From Solirubrobacteraceae bacterium (GTDB taxonomy: Bacteria; Actinomycetota; Thermoleophilia; Solirubrobacterales; Solirubrobacteraceae): a DNA stretch of 35,508 nucleotides. The translations under genes and the position numbers were made by a program. Below, one piece after another: positions 15,880 through 23,841 of this stretch; position 1 is the first letter of the stretch; the number at the start of each line of letters is the position of its first letter. The notes beneath the pieces are model-generated. The model was not told the origin of the DNA. It ran no database searches and worked only from the letters and a program-made list of their open reading frames with translations. The stretch is taken from NCBI GenBank assembly GCA_017744415.1, contig JAGIBJ010000070.1:1-35508 (forward strand), in the 5' to 3' direction.

Positions 15880-18702
15880 CTACGTGGCCGGCGTGCCGTC
15901 GGCGTTCACCCGCTGCAGGCGCATCTTCGCCTCGTAGGAGTAGGTGAGCGTGCCCTTGTCGCCGAGGTCGCCGGGGCCGGTCCACGACCAGTCACCGCTG
16001 AGGCTCACGGTGAAGGGCTTGGTGCCGGCGAGATCGGTCATGAGCACGTCGGACTCGTACATCTCCGGGTCGTCGAGGTAGTGGTCGAGGGTGCCGACGT
16101 TGCACACCGAGTCGTCAGCGTCGAAGAACCCGGCGATCGCGGGCGGGATGCCCCAGCGCAGTGTCGCCACCTGCGCCTGGCGCGACTCCGCCGTCATCCG
16201 GAACCCGATCTCGAACGGCCCCATGTCGTCGTTGTGCGTGGCGTGGCACTGGGTCTTCGGGCCCGAGTTGTCCCACCCCTTGCAGCCGTCCAGCACGTGC
16301 GCGCGGGTGGGCTTCTCCGCGGTGATCCCGAAGTCACCCTCGATCTCCTCGCCGTTCCCCGTCTTGGCGAACACGTTCTCGCCGGGCTTGAACCCCGAGC
16401 CGTCGGCGGCGCCCACGAAGTCGACCTTGTCGCGCGTCTCGAAGCCGTTCAGCACGCAGAGGCCATCGTTCGCGTTGCCCGGCCGGTGACCCTCGACGTG
16501 GTAGGTGAGCTGGCCCCACAGCACCTCGTAGTGCCAGGGGAGATCGGTCTCGCAGCTGTCCTTCAGTGCCCACTCCGGCGTCGCTGCGATGAGCACGTCG
16601 GCAGGGGAGAACTGCTCGGCGGGTGTGGCGTTGGCGTAGACGAGGACGATGTCGCGCACGTCCTGCTCGGGCTGGTCGCGGCAGAGCTTCACCTCGTCCT
16701 TGCCGCTCCAGTCCTCCCAGCGCACCGCGCCGCTCGCAAGCGTGAGATACACCCCGATCTTGACGTTCGGGTTCTTGGCGAGCGGATTCTTGAAGGTGAG
16801 GCTGCGGAGCTTCTCGTCGGTGACGGGGTAGCGCTTGTAGTCACGTCCGAGCGCGCGGAGCGAGAACTTGGAGTAGGCCGTGCGCTCCTTCTGCCCGGCG
16901 AGGTGGAAGTTCACCGGCACGACCGGGCCGGAGGGGAAGCCCTCCGTCACGTGCGGAACCGTCGCCAGGCCGTCCCACGCCGCGAAGCTCGCCTCGGGCT
17001 CTTGGTTCCATCCGGCCTTCGCGAAGTCCAGGAACTCCTTGCGGAGGCCGACGCCCTGATCGACGGCGGCGGTCGAATCGGTGCTCTTCAGCGAGCGGTA
17101 GGTCGTGCGGATCGCGGCATCGCCGAAGCGCTTCTCCATCCACAGGAAGAACACCCACGAGTGGTAGTCGTTCTCGATGCTGTCGTGCGGGTACTGCAGG
17201 ACGAACTTGAAGAGGTGCTCCGCGTTGTCGGCCGGGTAGATCAGGTGGCCCGCCCAGGTGGCCGAGCCCTCGTCGAGCCACGCGGCGTCCTTGCAGCCGG
17301 CCTTGTAGCGGTAGGCCATCTGGAACGCGTGGAACATCTCGTGGGCGATCGTGTAGCCGAGCCGGTACCGCGGGTGATCGGGATCGGCGGCCACGAAGCC
17401 GGGGTAGCCCTCGCAGTCGGCCTCATGCTGATCGGATTGGGCCGACGGGACGGTGACGCCGGCCTTGTACCAGACGGGCGTCACGTAGATGTCGAGCGCG
17501 CCGTCGGGGCCGTGGTAGCAGCCGACGTTGGCGTCGCTCAAGGGCTCTGAGCCGAGCATCTGCTTGAAGCGCGCGTAGGCGCGGGTGACGTCGCCGACGA
17601 GCGCCTTCGCCTTCGCGCCGTCCTCCGGCTTGCTGCGCTCCCAGTGCAGGCGCACCTTGCCGCCCGCCGCGCTCACGTTGTCCCAGGTCTTCACGCGCGT
17701 GTACTCGGTGGCGCACACCTCCGGCGCGGCGTCCTCATCGGCGGCATCGACGCCGGAGTCGTCCCCGAGCCGATCGGCGGCGGCGTTGCGCTTGCCCCGC
17801 TTGGCCCCCTTGCCACCCTTCGCGCGCACGAGCGCCGACGGATCCTGCTCGAGCGCCTGGCGCACCGGCGGCGGGAGGAAGTACTCGCCGATCGCCTTGC
17901 GCGTCGGCTTGGGGAGATCGGCCCAGGCGCTCGCGGCCTCACGGAGCACGCCGTCGTCCTCGGCGTCGCCCGGATCGCCGGCGTACTGGGCCGGCAGCTT
18001 GGGGTCGCCGAATCGCGCGAGCACGCGGTACTCGAGCGCCTTCGCGGGGGTGAGCTTGCCGGCGGCGAGCTCCGCGGCGATGCGGGCGGCGGGCGCGGCG
18101 GCGCCGGCCGTTGCGGGATCGGTGCTCGGGGCGGCGATGGTGAGCGGCTGCCGGGCGGCGCGGCAGTTGTTGGACTCCGAGCGCTCGCGCACCTTGGCGG
18201 CATCGTCGAGGCAGACGATCACGCGAACCTTGCCCGGCGCCTGCGCGACGGGGATCGTGACCGCCAGCGGGACGGTGCGGCTGCGGCCGCTTGCGAGGCG
18301 CGGCAGGCGCTCGGTGCTCGTGAGCTTCATGTCGCTCTTGCTGCGCTTGGCATCGGCGCTGAGGTAGACGGCGAAGCCCACCCGCGGGGCCCGGCTTCCG
18401 CTCGCCGAGGCGACGACGCGCACCGGCAGCAGCGCGCCGCTGGTGGCCGACGCGGGCGCCGACACGCTGAGGGTGCGCAGATCCGGACGGCCGGCGGCAT
18501 GGGAATCCGGCGCGGCCAGCATGAGGCCGGCGGTGGCGGCGATCGCCGCGGCGCCGGCGGTGGCGGGGAGCCACGACCGAGACGGCAGCGCGCCCTGCGC
18601 GGGGCGCGGCGGAACGGGCGTGAACGGGACCCGGCCTGGGGAACGATGGCGACGTGATCGAAGCATGGGTCGCATGCTGCGACCCGCACGTGTTCGCGCC
18701 AT
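15880..18702 (-). CDS. Secreted CARDB-domain protein with HEMFH zinc-protease-like domain
   Basis: About 940 residues from ATG 18702. A basic N-terminus is followed by a signal helix at about 45-65 (ATAGAAAIAATAGLMLAA) and a putative cleavage after SHAA. Residues 73-170 form a CARDB-like adhesion module (PDLRTLSVS ... YLSADAKRSKSDMKL ... RSESNNC). After an Ala-rich, helical middle comes HEMFH at 454-458 with AAWLDEGSATWAGHL, where Glu478 fits the third zinc ligand of gluzincin peptidases (HExxH plus distant Glu). The last 400 residues look beta-rich and include several Cys pairs. Extracellular proteolysis is inferred. The start is uncertain: ATGs at 18735, 18675 and 18666 are in frame; 18702 has a G-rich stretch about 10 nt upstream. 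Copy 2 of the inverted repeat follows the stop. Confidence 0.8.
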   Translation of the reverse strand: MARTRAGRSMRPMLRSRRHRSPGRVPFTPVPPRPAQGALPSRSWLPATAGAAAIAATAGLMLAAPDSHAAGRPDLRTLSVSAPASATSGALLPVRVVASASGSRAPRVGFAVYLSADAKRSKSDMKLTSTERLPRLASGRSRTVPLAVTIPVAQAPGKVRVIVCLDDAAKVRERSESNNCRAARQPLTIAAPSTDPATAGAAAPAARIAAELAAGKLTPAKALEYRVLARFGDPKLPAQYAGDPGDAEDDGVLREAASAWADLPKPTRKAIGEYFLPPPVRQALEQDPSALVRAKGGKGAKRGKRNAAADRLGDDSGVDAADEDAAPEVCATEYTRVKTWDNVSAAGGKVRLHWERSKPEDGAKAKALVGDVTRAYARFKQMLGSEPLSDANVGCYHGPDGALDIYVTPVWYKAGVTVPSAQSDQHEADCEGYPGFVAADPDHPRYRLGYTIAHEMFHAFQMAYRYKAGCKDAAWLDEGSATWAGHLIYPADNAEHLFKFVLQYPHDSIENDYHSWVFFLWMEKRFGDAAIRTTYRSLKSTDSTAAVDQGVGLRKEFLDFAKAGWNQEPEASFAAWDGLATVPHVTEGFPSGPVVPVNFHLAGQKERTAYSKFSLRALGRDYKRYPVTDEKLRSLTFKNPLAKNPNVKIGVYLTLASGAVRWEDWSGKDEVKLCRDQPEQDVRDIVLVYANATPAEQFSPADVLIAATPEWALKDSCETDLPWHYEVLWGQLTYHVEGHRPGNANDGLCVLNGFETRDKVDFVGAADGSGFKPGENVFAKTGNGEEIEGDFGITAEKPTRAHVLDGCKGWDNSGPKTQCHATHNDDMGPFEIGFRMTAESRQAQVATLRWGIPPAIAGFFDADDSVCNVGTLDHYLDDPEMYESDVLMTDLAGTKPFTVSLSGDWSWTGPGDLGDKGTLTYSYEAKMRLQRVNADGTPAT

Positions 18703-18813
18703 CGTGGGCACCCCCCAATCCCGGGCCCCAGTCATGCCGTCTCGGCGGCCCCTGGGGGATCTAGGGGGACACGTTGCACAGAGTGCGCGCGACGCGCGTC
18801 AGCTCCGATTCCC

Positions 18814-18819
18814 TAAGCT
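18814..18819 (+). promoter_or_regulatory. -10 box TAAGCT, predicted leaderless
   Basis: TAAGCT ends 8 nt before ATG 18828. It selects this start over in-frame upstream codons. Confidence 0.5.
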
Positions 18820-18827
18820 CGGCGAGC

Positions 18828-19109
18828 ATGCCCCGGTCGCCCTCGTCATCCCCGCAAGGCTCGCCCGTCCGCCCGTATTACGTGTTCACGGCCGTCGTCT
18901 TCGGCCTCGGGATGGTGGCGTCGGTGTTCGCCGAGAGCTGGAGCTCGTTCTTCGTGTTCGCGGTGCTCTCCGCGACGTTCACGTGGGTCGCGATGCGCGT
19001 CGACAAGGACCGCATCCAGGCCGATGCCCGGGCGAAGGCGGCGTCGGGCGAGGGCACCAAGCGCGTGCGGCCGAGCGAGCGTCGGCGTCAGCGTAAGCAG
19101 CAGGGCTAG
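18828..19109 (+). CDS. Small two-helix membrane protein
   Basis: 93 residues. A short Ser/Pro-rich N-terminus, then two hydrophobic helices at about 17-36 (YYVFTAVVFGLGMVASVFAE) and 39-57 (SFFVFAVLSATFTWVAM), and a C-terminal tail with many Arg, Lys and Gln (RPSERRRQRKQQG). The positive tail suggests both ends are cytosolic. No named family recognised. It is divergent from the large protease-like gene and convergent with the SH3-like gene. The 151 nt after it (19110-19260) show nothing I can support. Confidence 0.65.
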   Translation: MPRSPSSSPQGSPVRPYYVFTAVVFGLGMVASVFAESWSSFFVFAVLSATFTWVAMRVDKDRIQADARAKAASGEGTKRVRPSERRRQRKQQG

Positions 19110-19260
19110 CGCAACCCGCAAGGTCGGCGGACGTCAGTGGCCGCGGTGCCGGCGAACCGGTGGGGGTACGCGCCCGGACAGGTCGCGCGTGGCGCGCAGA
19201 GGGGTACAGCCGATGTTGCCGGGTCAAAGGGCACCGGCCGCACCCCATCAAGCGCCCCAA

Positions 19261-19773
19261 TCAGCAGTTGGTGTTCCAGACGGGGTTCGACGTACCGCCA
19301 GACCAGACCCACCCCTTGCTGGTCTTGTACCACCACGACGAGCCGTAGCTGTACGAGCCGCCGCGGCAGATGTTCTGGCCGCCAGCGGTGTACGACGTGA
19401 CCTTGAACGAGCCGCCCGTCCAGTAGCTCAGGAGCGAACCGCTGGTGCAGGTCTGCGAGCGCGCGGCGAGCGACGACCAGCCGCTGCCGAGGGTCGTGGT
19501 GAACGACGTGCCGTAGGTCGACGGGCTGCAGCTGCCGAGGCGCTGCGCGACGGCACCGTCGATCAGGTTCAGCTCGGTCGCGGCCGGGCCCTTGCCCAGC
19601 TTGCTCCCGATGCTGACCCCGTGGGCGCTGCCCTTCTTGAACGTGCCTGCCGAGCCGGCTGAGACCCCCGCCTCAGCCGACCCGACAGGCCCCCACATCA
19701 CTCCGACCAGTCCGATGGTTGCGGCGAATTCCCCAAGTCGCCGCCGGGAACGAGGCGTGTTGAGCGGTGGCAT
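19261..19773 (-). CDS. Secreted protein with C-terminal SH3-like domain
   Basis: 170 residues. Residues 1-36 are a signal peptide (RSRRRLGEF, then AATIGLVGVMWGPVGSAEA). The middle is Gly/Ser-rich with Cys in GSCSPST and QTCTSG. The C-terminus, GGQNICRGGSYSYGSSWWYK followed by TSKGWVWSGG and ending in NTNC, has the strand pattern W(Y/x)KT-x-x-GWVWSG typical of bacterial SH3b domains, which often bind peptidoglycan. Four to five cysteines suggest disulfides outside the cell. A small exported wall-binding protein or antimicrobial are both possible. ATG 19773 has a perfect AGGAGG 5 nt upstream, the strongest ribosome-binding site in the window, and the upstream region is unusually AT-rich, so expression may be high or induced. 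Confidence 0.72.
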   Translation of the reverse strand: MPPLNTPRSRRRLGEFAATIGLVGVMWGPVGSAEAGVSAGSAGTFKKGSAHGVSIGSKLGKGPAATELNLIDGAVAQRLGSCSPSTYGTSFTTTLGSGWSSLAARSQTCTSGSLLSYWTGGSFKVTSYTAGGQNICRGGSYSYGSSWWYKTSKGWVWSGGTSNPVWNTNC

Positions 19774-19778
19774 ATGGA

Positions 19779-19784
19779 CCTCCT
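19779..19784 (-). promoter_or_regulatory. Ribosome-binding site AGGAGG of the SH3-like protein
   Basis: AGGAGG on the - strand, 5 nt before ATG 19773. Further upstream (19805-19845) are AT-rich words, TATATC and TATACC on the - strand, either of which could be the -10; a TGTCCA lies 16 nt before TATACC. Confidence 0.7.
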
Positions 19785-19990
19785 GTTGAGAAGGCCCGCG
19801 GATACATCGCGGAGTCGATATATCTCGCGGGCAAGGTATACCACTCCTCGGACCGTTGGACATTCGGTGGAGGCCGAAACGGTGTTTGGGTGCAACCCTG
19901 CAGACCAGCGGCATCCGTGATGCGTGGCTCAGCGCACCGCCAACAGGTTCGTTCCCGCGATGGTTGGACCAATGATCGAGTCGCTACCGA

Positions 19991-20019
19991 TCGACCTGCG
20001 CGCAGAGCGATGCGATACT
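19991..20019 (+). promoter_or_regulatory. Promoter of the PadR gene
   Basis: TCGACC (19991-19996), a 17-nt spacer and GATACT (20014-20019), which ends 7 nt before ATG 20027. This is one of two places where both a -35 and a -10 can be seen at standard spacing. Confidence 0.5.
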
Positions 20020-20026
20020 GCTGGGG

Positions 20027-20353
20027 ATGGCCGCCCTGACGGAGTCGACGTATTTCGTGCTTGCCGCGCTCGCACGCGAGCCGATGCACGGCTACGGCAT
20101 CGCGAAACTCGCCGGAGATCTCTCCGACGGGCGCGTGAAGCTGACTGCCGGCACCCTGTATGGGGTGCTCGCTCGCCTGGTCGAGCGCGGCCAGATCGTG
20201 GAGGACCGGGTCGAGGTCGTTGCCGGCCGCGCTCGGCGCTACTACCGCCTCACGCCTTCGGGTCGCGAGCTGCTCACGGACGAGACCGAACGCCTTCGGG
20301 CGACCGCCAAGACCGTCCGCGAGCGCCTCGATGCCCAGCCCGAGCGCGGCTGA
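20027..20353 (+). CDS. PadR-family transcriptional regulator
   Basis: 108 residues, the size of the compact PadR subfamily. The winged helix is visible: LTESTYFVLAALAREPMHGYGI, then LTAGTLYGVLARLVERGQIV (recognition helix) and RYYRLTPSGRELL (wing). A C-terminal helix (ETERLRATAKTVRERLDA) should dimerise. PadR regulators usually repress a neighbouring transport or membrane gene and respond to small molecules. Here the last 23 bases overlap the start of the next gene, a membrane protein, which is therefore the likely partner or target. Palindromes near the promoter (TTGG-A-CCAA around 19964-19972) are candidate operators. Confidence 0.93.
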   Translation: MAALTESTYFVLAALAREPMHGYGIAKLAGDLSDGRVKLTAGTLYGVLARLVERGQIVEDRVEVVAGRARRYYRLTPSGRELLTDETERLRATAKTVRERLDAQPERG

Positions 20354-21467
20354 AGCACCGCGCAACCCTCTTCTTCTCCGCCTCGCGCTGCGGGCCTACC
20401 CGGCCGCGGATCGTCGCGGATACGGCGACGAGCTGATGGAAGCTGCCGTCGAGCTGGCGGTCGACGGTTCGATCCGGCGCGAGGCCCTCGGGCTCTTCCG
20501 GGGCGGGACCCAGGCGCGCATCGCGCGCGGGCAGCTCGGGTTGCGCGCGATCGACTTGCGTGCCGGGCTCGATCGCGCCTGCGTGCCGGTGGCGGCGCTC
20601 GTCGTCGCCATCTGGTCGATGGCGGCGATCACGCGCATCCTCGGCACTGCCTCCCCCGCCCCCGATGTCCGAGGCCTCACGATCGGCTCGGCTCTCCTGC
20701 TCGCGGAGCTCGCGGTCCTCATCGTCGCCATCTCGCGGCGTCAGCGGCTTCCCGCCCTCCTTGCAGCGGCCGCACTCCTCGTCCAAGGGTCGGCGTCGGC
20801 GGTATGGATGTCTGCGCGCGGCGGCACGGTCACCGCAGCGCCAAGCGTCCCGCTCCACCTCGGACCCTGGTGGTTCGGGCCGAGCCTGATCTGGTCGGCG
20901 CTCCCGTTTTTGGCGCTCCTCGTCGCCGCCTGCGTCTCGATGGCCCCGGCTGCGCCGCGGGTGCCCGGCATCCCCCGGCCGGTCCGCGAATCCGCCTTGG
21001 TGCGCGCGGCCACCCTGCTCGTCCCAGCCGGCGTGCTCGGCGTCGCGCTCGTCACGGCCCCGCAGCTGATGTTCGAGGCGGGACGCAGCGGCTCGACCAC
21101 CGAGATCCCCGGGATCCTGGCCTTGATGTTGATCGTGGCCGCGCTGTGGGTCGCGGCGAATCCGACGATCCGCCAAGAGAGCCTTGCGATCGCGGGCGCG
21201 CTCATCGGGCTCGCGGCCGTGCCGAGCGTTGCGTGGGGTGCCGCGCGGATCGTGCTCGACCCGATCCGCGGGCAGTTCGAGAGCCGCGACCTGCTCGTGG
21301 TCCTCGGCGTCGGCCTCAGCATCCTCTTCGTGGTGGTGGCCGTGCTCGCGTTCGTGGTCACCCTCTCGCAGGTCGGCCTGCGGACGCTCGACCGGCGCGG
21401 CGGCTCGGCGCTGGCGGTCGGCCACGCGATCGCGCTCGGGCCGGATCCCGCGGGCTCGGCCGACTGA
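20331..21467 (+). CDS. Polytopic membrane protein encoded with PadR
   Basis: 378 residues from ATG 20331, which lies inside the 3' end of the PadR gene (23-bp overlap). The first 75 residues are soluble, with LLLRLALRAYPAADRRGYGD and ELMEAAVELA, a motif often found at the N-terminus of membrane proteins encoded beside PadR regulators (the YxxRYGxEL-like helix). Seven or eight hydrophobic helices follow, spread from about 82 to 350. No ATP-binding or transporter motif is visible. By context it may sense or export a compound linked to the regulator, or act as an anti-regulator; this is inference. It ends with a short Gly/Asp-rich tail at TGA 21465-21467. Confidence 0.8.
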   Translation: MPSPSAAEAPRNPLLLRLALRAYPAADRRGYGDELMEAAVELAVDGSIRREALGLFRGGTQARIARGQLGLRAIDLRAGLDRACVPVAALVVAIWSMAAITRILGTASPAPDVRGLTIGSALLLAELAVLIVAISRRQRLPALLAAAALLVQGSASAVWMSARGGTVTAAPSVPLHLGPWWFGPSLIWSALPFLALLVAACVSMAPAAPRVPGIPRPVRESALVRAATLLVPAGVLGVALVTAPQLMFEAGRSGSTTEIPGILALMLIVAALWVAANPTIRQESLAIAGALIGLAAVPSVAWGAARIVLDPIRGQFESRDLLVVLGVGLSILFVVVAVLAFVVTLSQVGLRTLDRRGGSALAVGHAIALGPDPAGSAD

Positions 21468-21787
21468 TCGCACGCCCGCGGCCCGGGCGGCGACTACGCC
21501 TTTCAGACACGCATTCCGGCCAAATTGAGCGCGTCTCCACGATCAGAATGGACGGTTGGTGCGCCTGGGTGCCGTTGATTCGGCCAAAACGGGTTACCGA
21601 GCGTGCGTTCGGTCACCCCATAACACCGTCTTGCGCTGTACTTTCCTGTCCTAGGGACAGCGAGGAAGCGGTCGCCCTGACCGCTGGCCGCGTCTCTCTG
21701 CGCGCTTGCAGGGGCACCATCCGCGGCTGGCTCGCAAACCAACTTCCACTTCGATCTCACCGAGAGACGGAAAGGTCAACGACCGCC
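21468..21787 (+). other. Long leader region upstream of the acyl-CoA dehydrogenase
   Basis: 320 nt without a supported gene and with lower GC than its surroundings. It contains a candidate -10 TACTTT (21639-21644) and, right after it, the inverted repeat CTGTCC-TAG-GGACAG (21646-21660), placed where a repressor would block initiation. A transcript from there would have a leader of about 135 nt. A weak AAAGG lies about 12 nt before ATG 21788. The operator reading is inference. Confidence 0.4.
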
Positions 21788-23677
21788 ATGACCCAGCAGG
21801 TCACCGAGGAGCAGGCACGCCAGGTTGCCGAAGAGGCTCGCGAGCAGGATTGGACGAAGCCGAGCTTCGGCAAGGGCGTCTACATGGGCGACCTCGACAT
21901 CTCGCTCATCTACCCGCAGCCCAAGCTCGACCCCGAGGACGTCGCCCGCGGCGAGGCCTTCCTGACGAAGCTGCGCACGTACCTCGAGGAGAACGTCGAC
22001 CCCCTCCAGATCGAGGAGGACGCGAAGATCCCGGACCACGTGATCGAGGGTCTCAAGGAGATCGGGGCCTTCGGCATCAAGACCAAGCCGGAGTACGGCG
22101 GTCTTGGCCTCACATGGAACTACTACCTCAAGGCCCTCGCGGTCGCCGCGGCTTGGAGCGGCTCGCTCGTCGCGCTGCTCTCGGCGCACCAGTCGATCGG
22201 CCTCGGCGAGCCGCTGCGCATCGCCGGGAGCGAGGCCCAGAAGAAGGAGTGGCTGCCGAAGCTCGCCAAGACGCATGTGTCGGCGTTCCTCCTCACGGAG
22301 CCCGACGTCGGCTCGGATCCCGCCCGCGTGCAGACGAGCGCCATCCCGACCGAGGACGGCACCGGCTACATCATCAATGGCCGCAAGCTCTGGGCGACCA
22401 ACGGCGCCATCGCCGACGTCGTCGTCGTGATGGCGAAGATCCCGAAGCGTGAGGGCAAGCGCGGCGGCGTCTCGGCATTCATTCTGCCGTACGACGCCGA
22501 GGGCGTCACCGTCGAGCACCGCAACGAGTTCATGGGCCTCCGCGGCATCGAGAACTCGCAGACGCGCCTGAAGGACGTCTTCGTCCCGAACGAGGCGCTC
22601 ATCGGCGGCGAGGGTGCCGGTCTGAAGATCGCCATCCAGACGCTGAACACCGGCCGTCTCGCGCTGCCCGCTGGCTGCCTCGGCTCCGCGAAGTGGGCGA
22701 CCAAGCAGGCCCGTGAGTTCGCGAGCGAGCGCTTCCAGTGGGGCAAGGCCGTCGGCAAGCACGATGCCGTCGCCCAGAAGGTCGCGTTCATCACGGCCTC
22801 CACGTTCGGCCTCGAGGCGATCCTCGACGTGTCGGCCCGCCTCGCGGACGACAACACGAACGACATCCGCATCGAGGCGGCGATCGCGAAGCTCTACGGC
22901 TCCGAGATCGGCTGGACCATCGCCGACGAGCTGATCCAGATCCGCGGCGGCCGCGGCTTCGAGACGGCGAAGAGCCTCAAGGCGCGCGGCGAGAAGCCGG
23001 TCGGTACCGAGCAGGCGCTGCGCGATTCGCGCATCAACCGCATCTTCGAGGGCTCGACCGAGATCATGCACCTGATCATCGCCCGCGAGGCCGTCGACGA
23101 GCACCTCGCGGCTGCCGGCGACGCGATCGACGTGAAGGCTCCGGCCGCGGCTCGCGCCAAGGGCGCGGCCAACGCGCTGAAGTTCTACGCCGGGTACGCC
23201 CCGAAGCTCGTCGTGGGCGAGGGCAACGACCCGCGCTCCTTCGCCGAGTTCGGCAGCAACGCCAAGCATCTGCGCTGGGCCGAGCGCTCCTCGCGCAAGC
23301 TCGCCCGCTCGACGACGTACGCGATCGCTCGCTACGCCGCCAAGCTCGAGCAGAAGCAGAGCGTCCTCGGCCGCATCGTCGACATCGGCGCGGAGATCTT
23401 CGCCGTGTCGGCCGCCGTGGTCTACGCGAAGACCCTCGAGACCGAGCAGCCGGCTCGTGCGAAGGAGGCTCGCGAGCTCGCGAACATCTTCGCGCTGCAG
23501 GCCCGCGCGCGTGCCGAGGCCCTCTTCGAGGAGATCTTCGACAACGACGACGACGCGAACTACGCGTTCGCGCAGAAGGTCCTCGCGGGCGACTACGTCG
23601 GCGTCGAGGAAGGCGTGAGCGATCCGTCGGAGCTCAGCGACCTCCCGATGTTCATCGAGGACAGCCAGAAGGTCTGA
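21788..23677 (+). CDS. Acyl-CoA dehydrogenase, long (VLCAD-type) form
   Basis: 629 residues. The N-terminal helical domain contains PEYGGLGLTWNYYLKALA; the FAD/substrate strand domain has LLTEPDVGSDPARVQTSA and NGRKLWATNG; and the C-terminal helical domain has IRGGRGFET and DSRINRIFEGSTEIMHLIIARE with Glu421 at the place of the catalytic base. A further domain of about 190 residues follows (from about 440), as in VLCAD/ACAD9-type enzymes, so it is longer than the 380-residue short form. The reaction is the FAD-dependent alpha,beta-dehydrogenation of acyl-CoA in beta-oxidation; chain length preference is inferred to be long. The start is ATG 21788. No thiolase or electron-transfer flavoprotein genes lie next to it. 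Confidence 0.95.
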   Translation: MTQQVTEEQARQVAEEAREQDWTKPSFGKGVYMGDLDISLIYPQPKLDPEDVARGEAFLTKLRTYLEENVDPLQIEEDAKIPDHVIEGLKEIGAFGIKTKPEYGGLGLTWNYYLKALAVAAAWSGSLVALLSAHQSIGLGEPLRIAGSEAQKKEWLPKLAKTHVSAFLLTEPDVGSDPARVQTSAIPTEDGTGYIINGRKLWATNGAIADVVVVMAKIPKREGKRGGVSAFILPYDAEGVTVEHRNEFMGLRGIENSQTRLKDVFVPNEALIGGEGAGLKIAIQTLNTGRLALPAGCLGSAKWATKQAREFASERFQWGKAVGKHDAVAQKVAFITASTFGLEAILDVSARLADDNTNDIRIEAAIAKLYGSEIGWTIADELIQIRGGRGFETAKSLKARGEKPVGTEQALRDSRINRIFEGSTEIMHLIIAREAVDEHLAAAGDAIDVKAPAAARAKGAANALKFYAGYAPKLVVGEGNDPRSFAEFGSNAKHLRWAERSSRKLARSTTYAIARYAAKLEQKQSVLGRIVDIGAEIFAVSAAVVYAKTLETEQPARAKEARELANIFALQARARAEALFEEIFDNDDDANYAFAQKVLAGDYVGVEEGVSDPSELSDLPMFIEDSQKV

Positions 23678-23711
23678 TCCTCGCTGGCCGCGTCTGCGGC
23701 CGTGAGACTGC

Positions 23712-23746
23712 GAGGGCGGTCGCTCCCTGATGGGGCGGCCGCCCTC
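23712..23746 (+). terminator. Hairpin after the acyl-CoA dehydrogenase
   Basis: 23712-23726 pairs with 23732-23746: 15 bp including two G-U pairs, loop of 5 nt. It lies 34 nt after the stop; no U-tract. Confidence 0.7.
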
Positions 23747-23828
23747 GGTCGTTCCGCGGCGGTATGGCGGTTGGTTGGTTTTCGGAGTGACTGCCGGGGA
23801 CGGGCTGGCGGCGGCTGGTTCTCCGGAG

Positions 23829-23834
23829 TACCGT
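23829..23834 (+). promoter_or_regulatory. -10 box TACCGT, predicted leaderless
   Basis: TACCGT ends 7 nt before ATG 23842; no Shine-Dalgarno. Confidence 0.55.
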
Positions 23835-23841
23835 CCGGGCC

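Noticed and set aside
16081..17550. Long + strand frame opposite the CARDB/HEMFH gene
   Set aside because: Shadow of the - strand gene, whose zinc motif and signal peptide are clear.
19261..19773. Lactococcin 972-type bacteriocin reading of the exported protein
   Set aside because: The size and export fit, but the C-terminal GWVWSGG pattern is better explained by an SH3-like domain and there is no immunity or ABC gene beside it.
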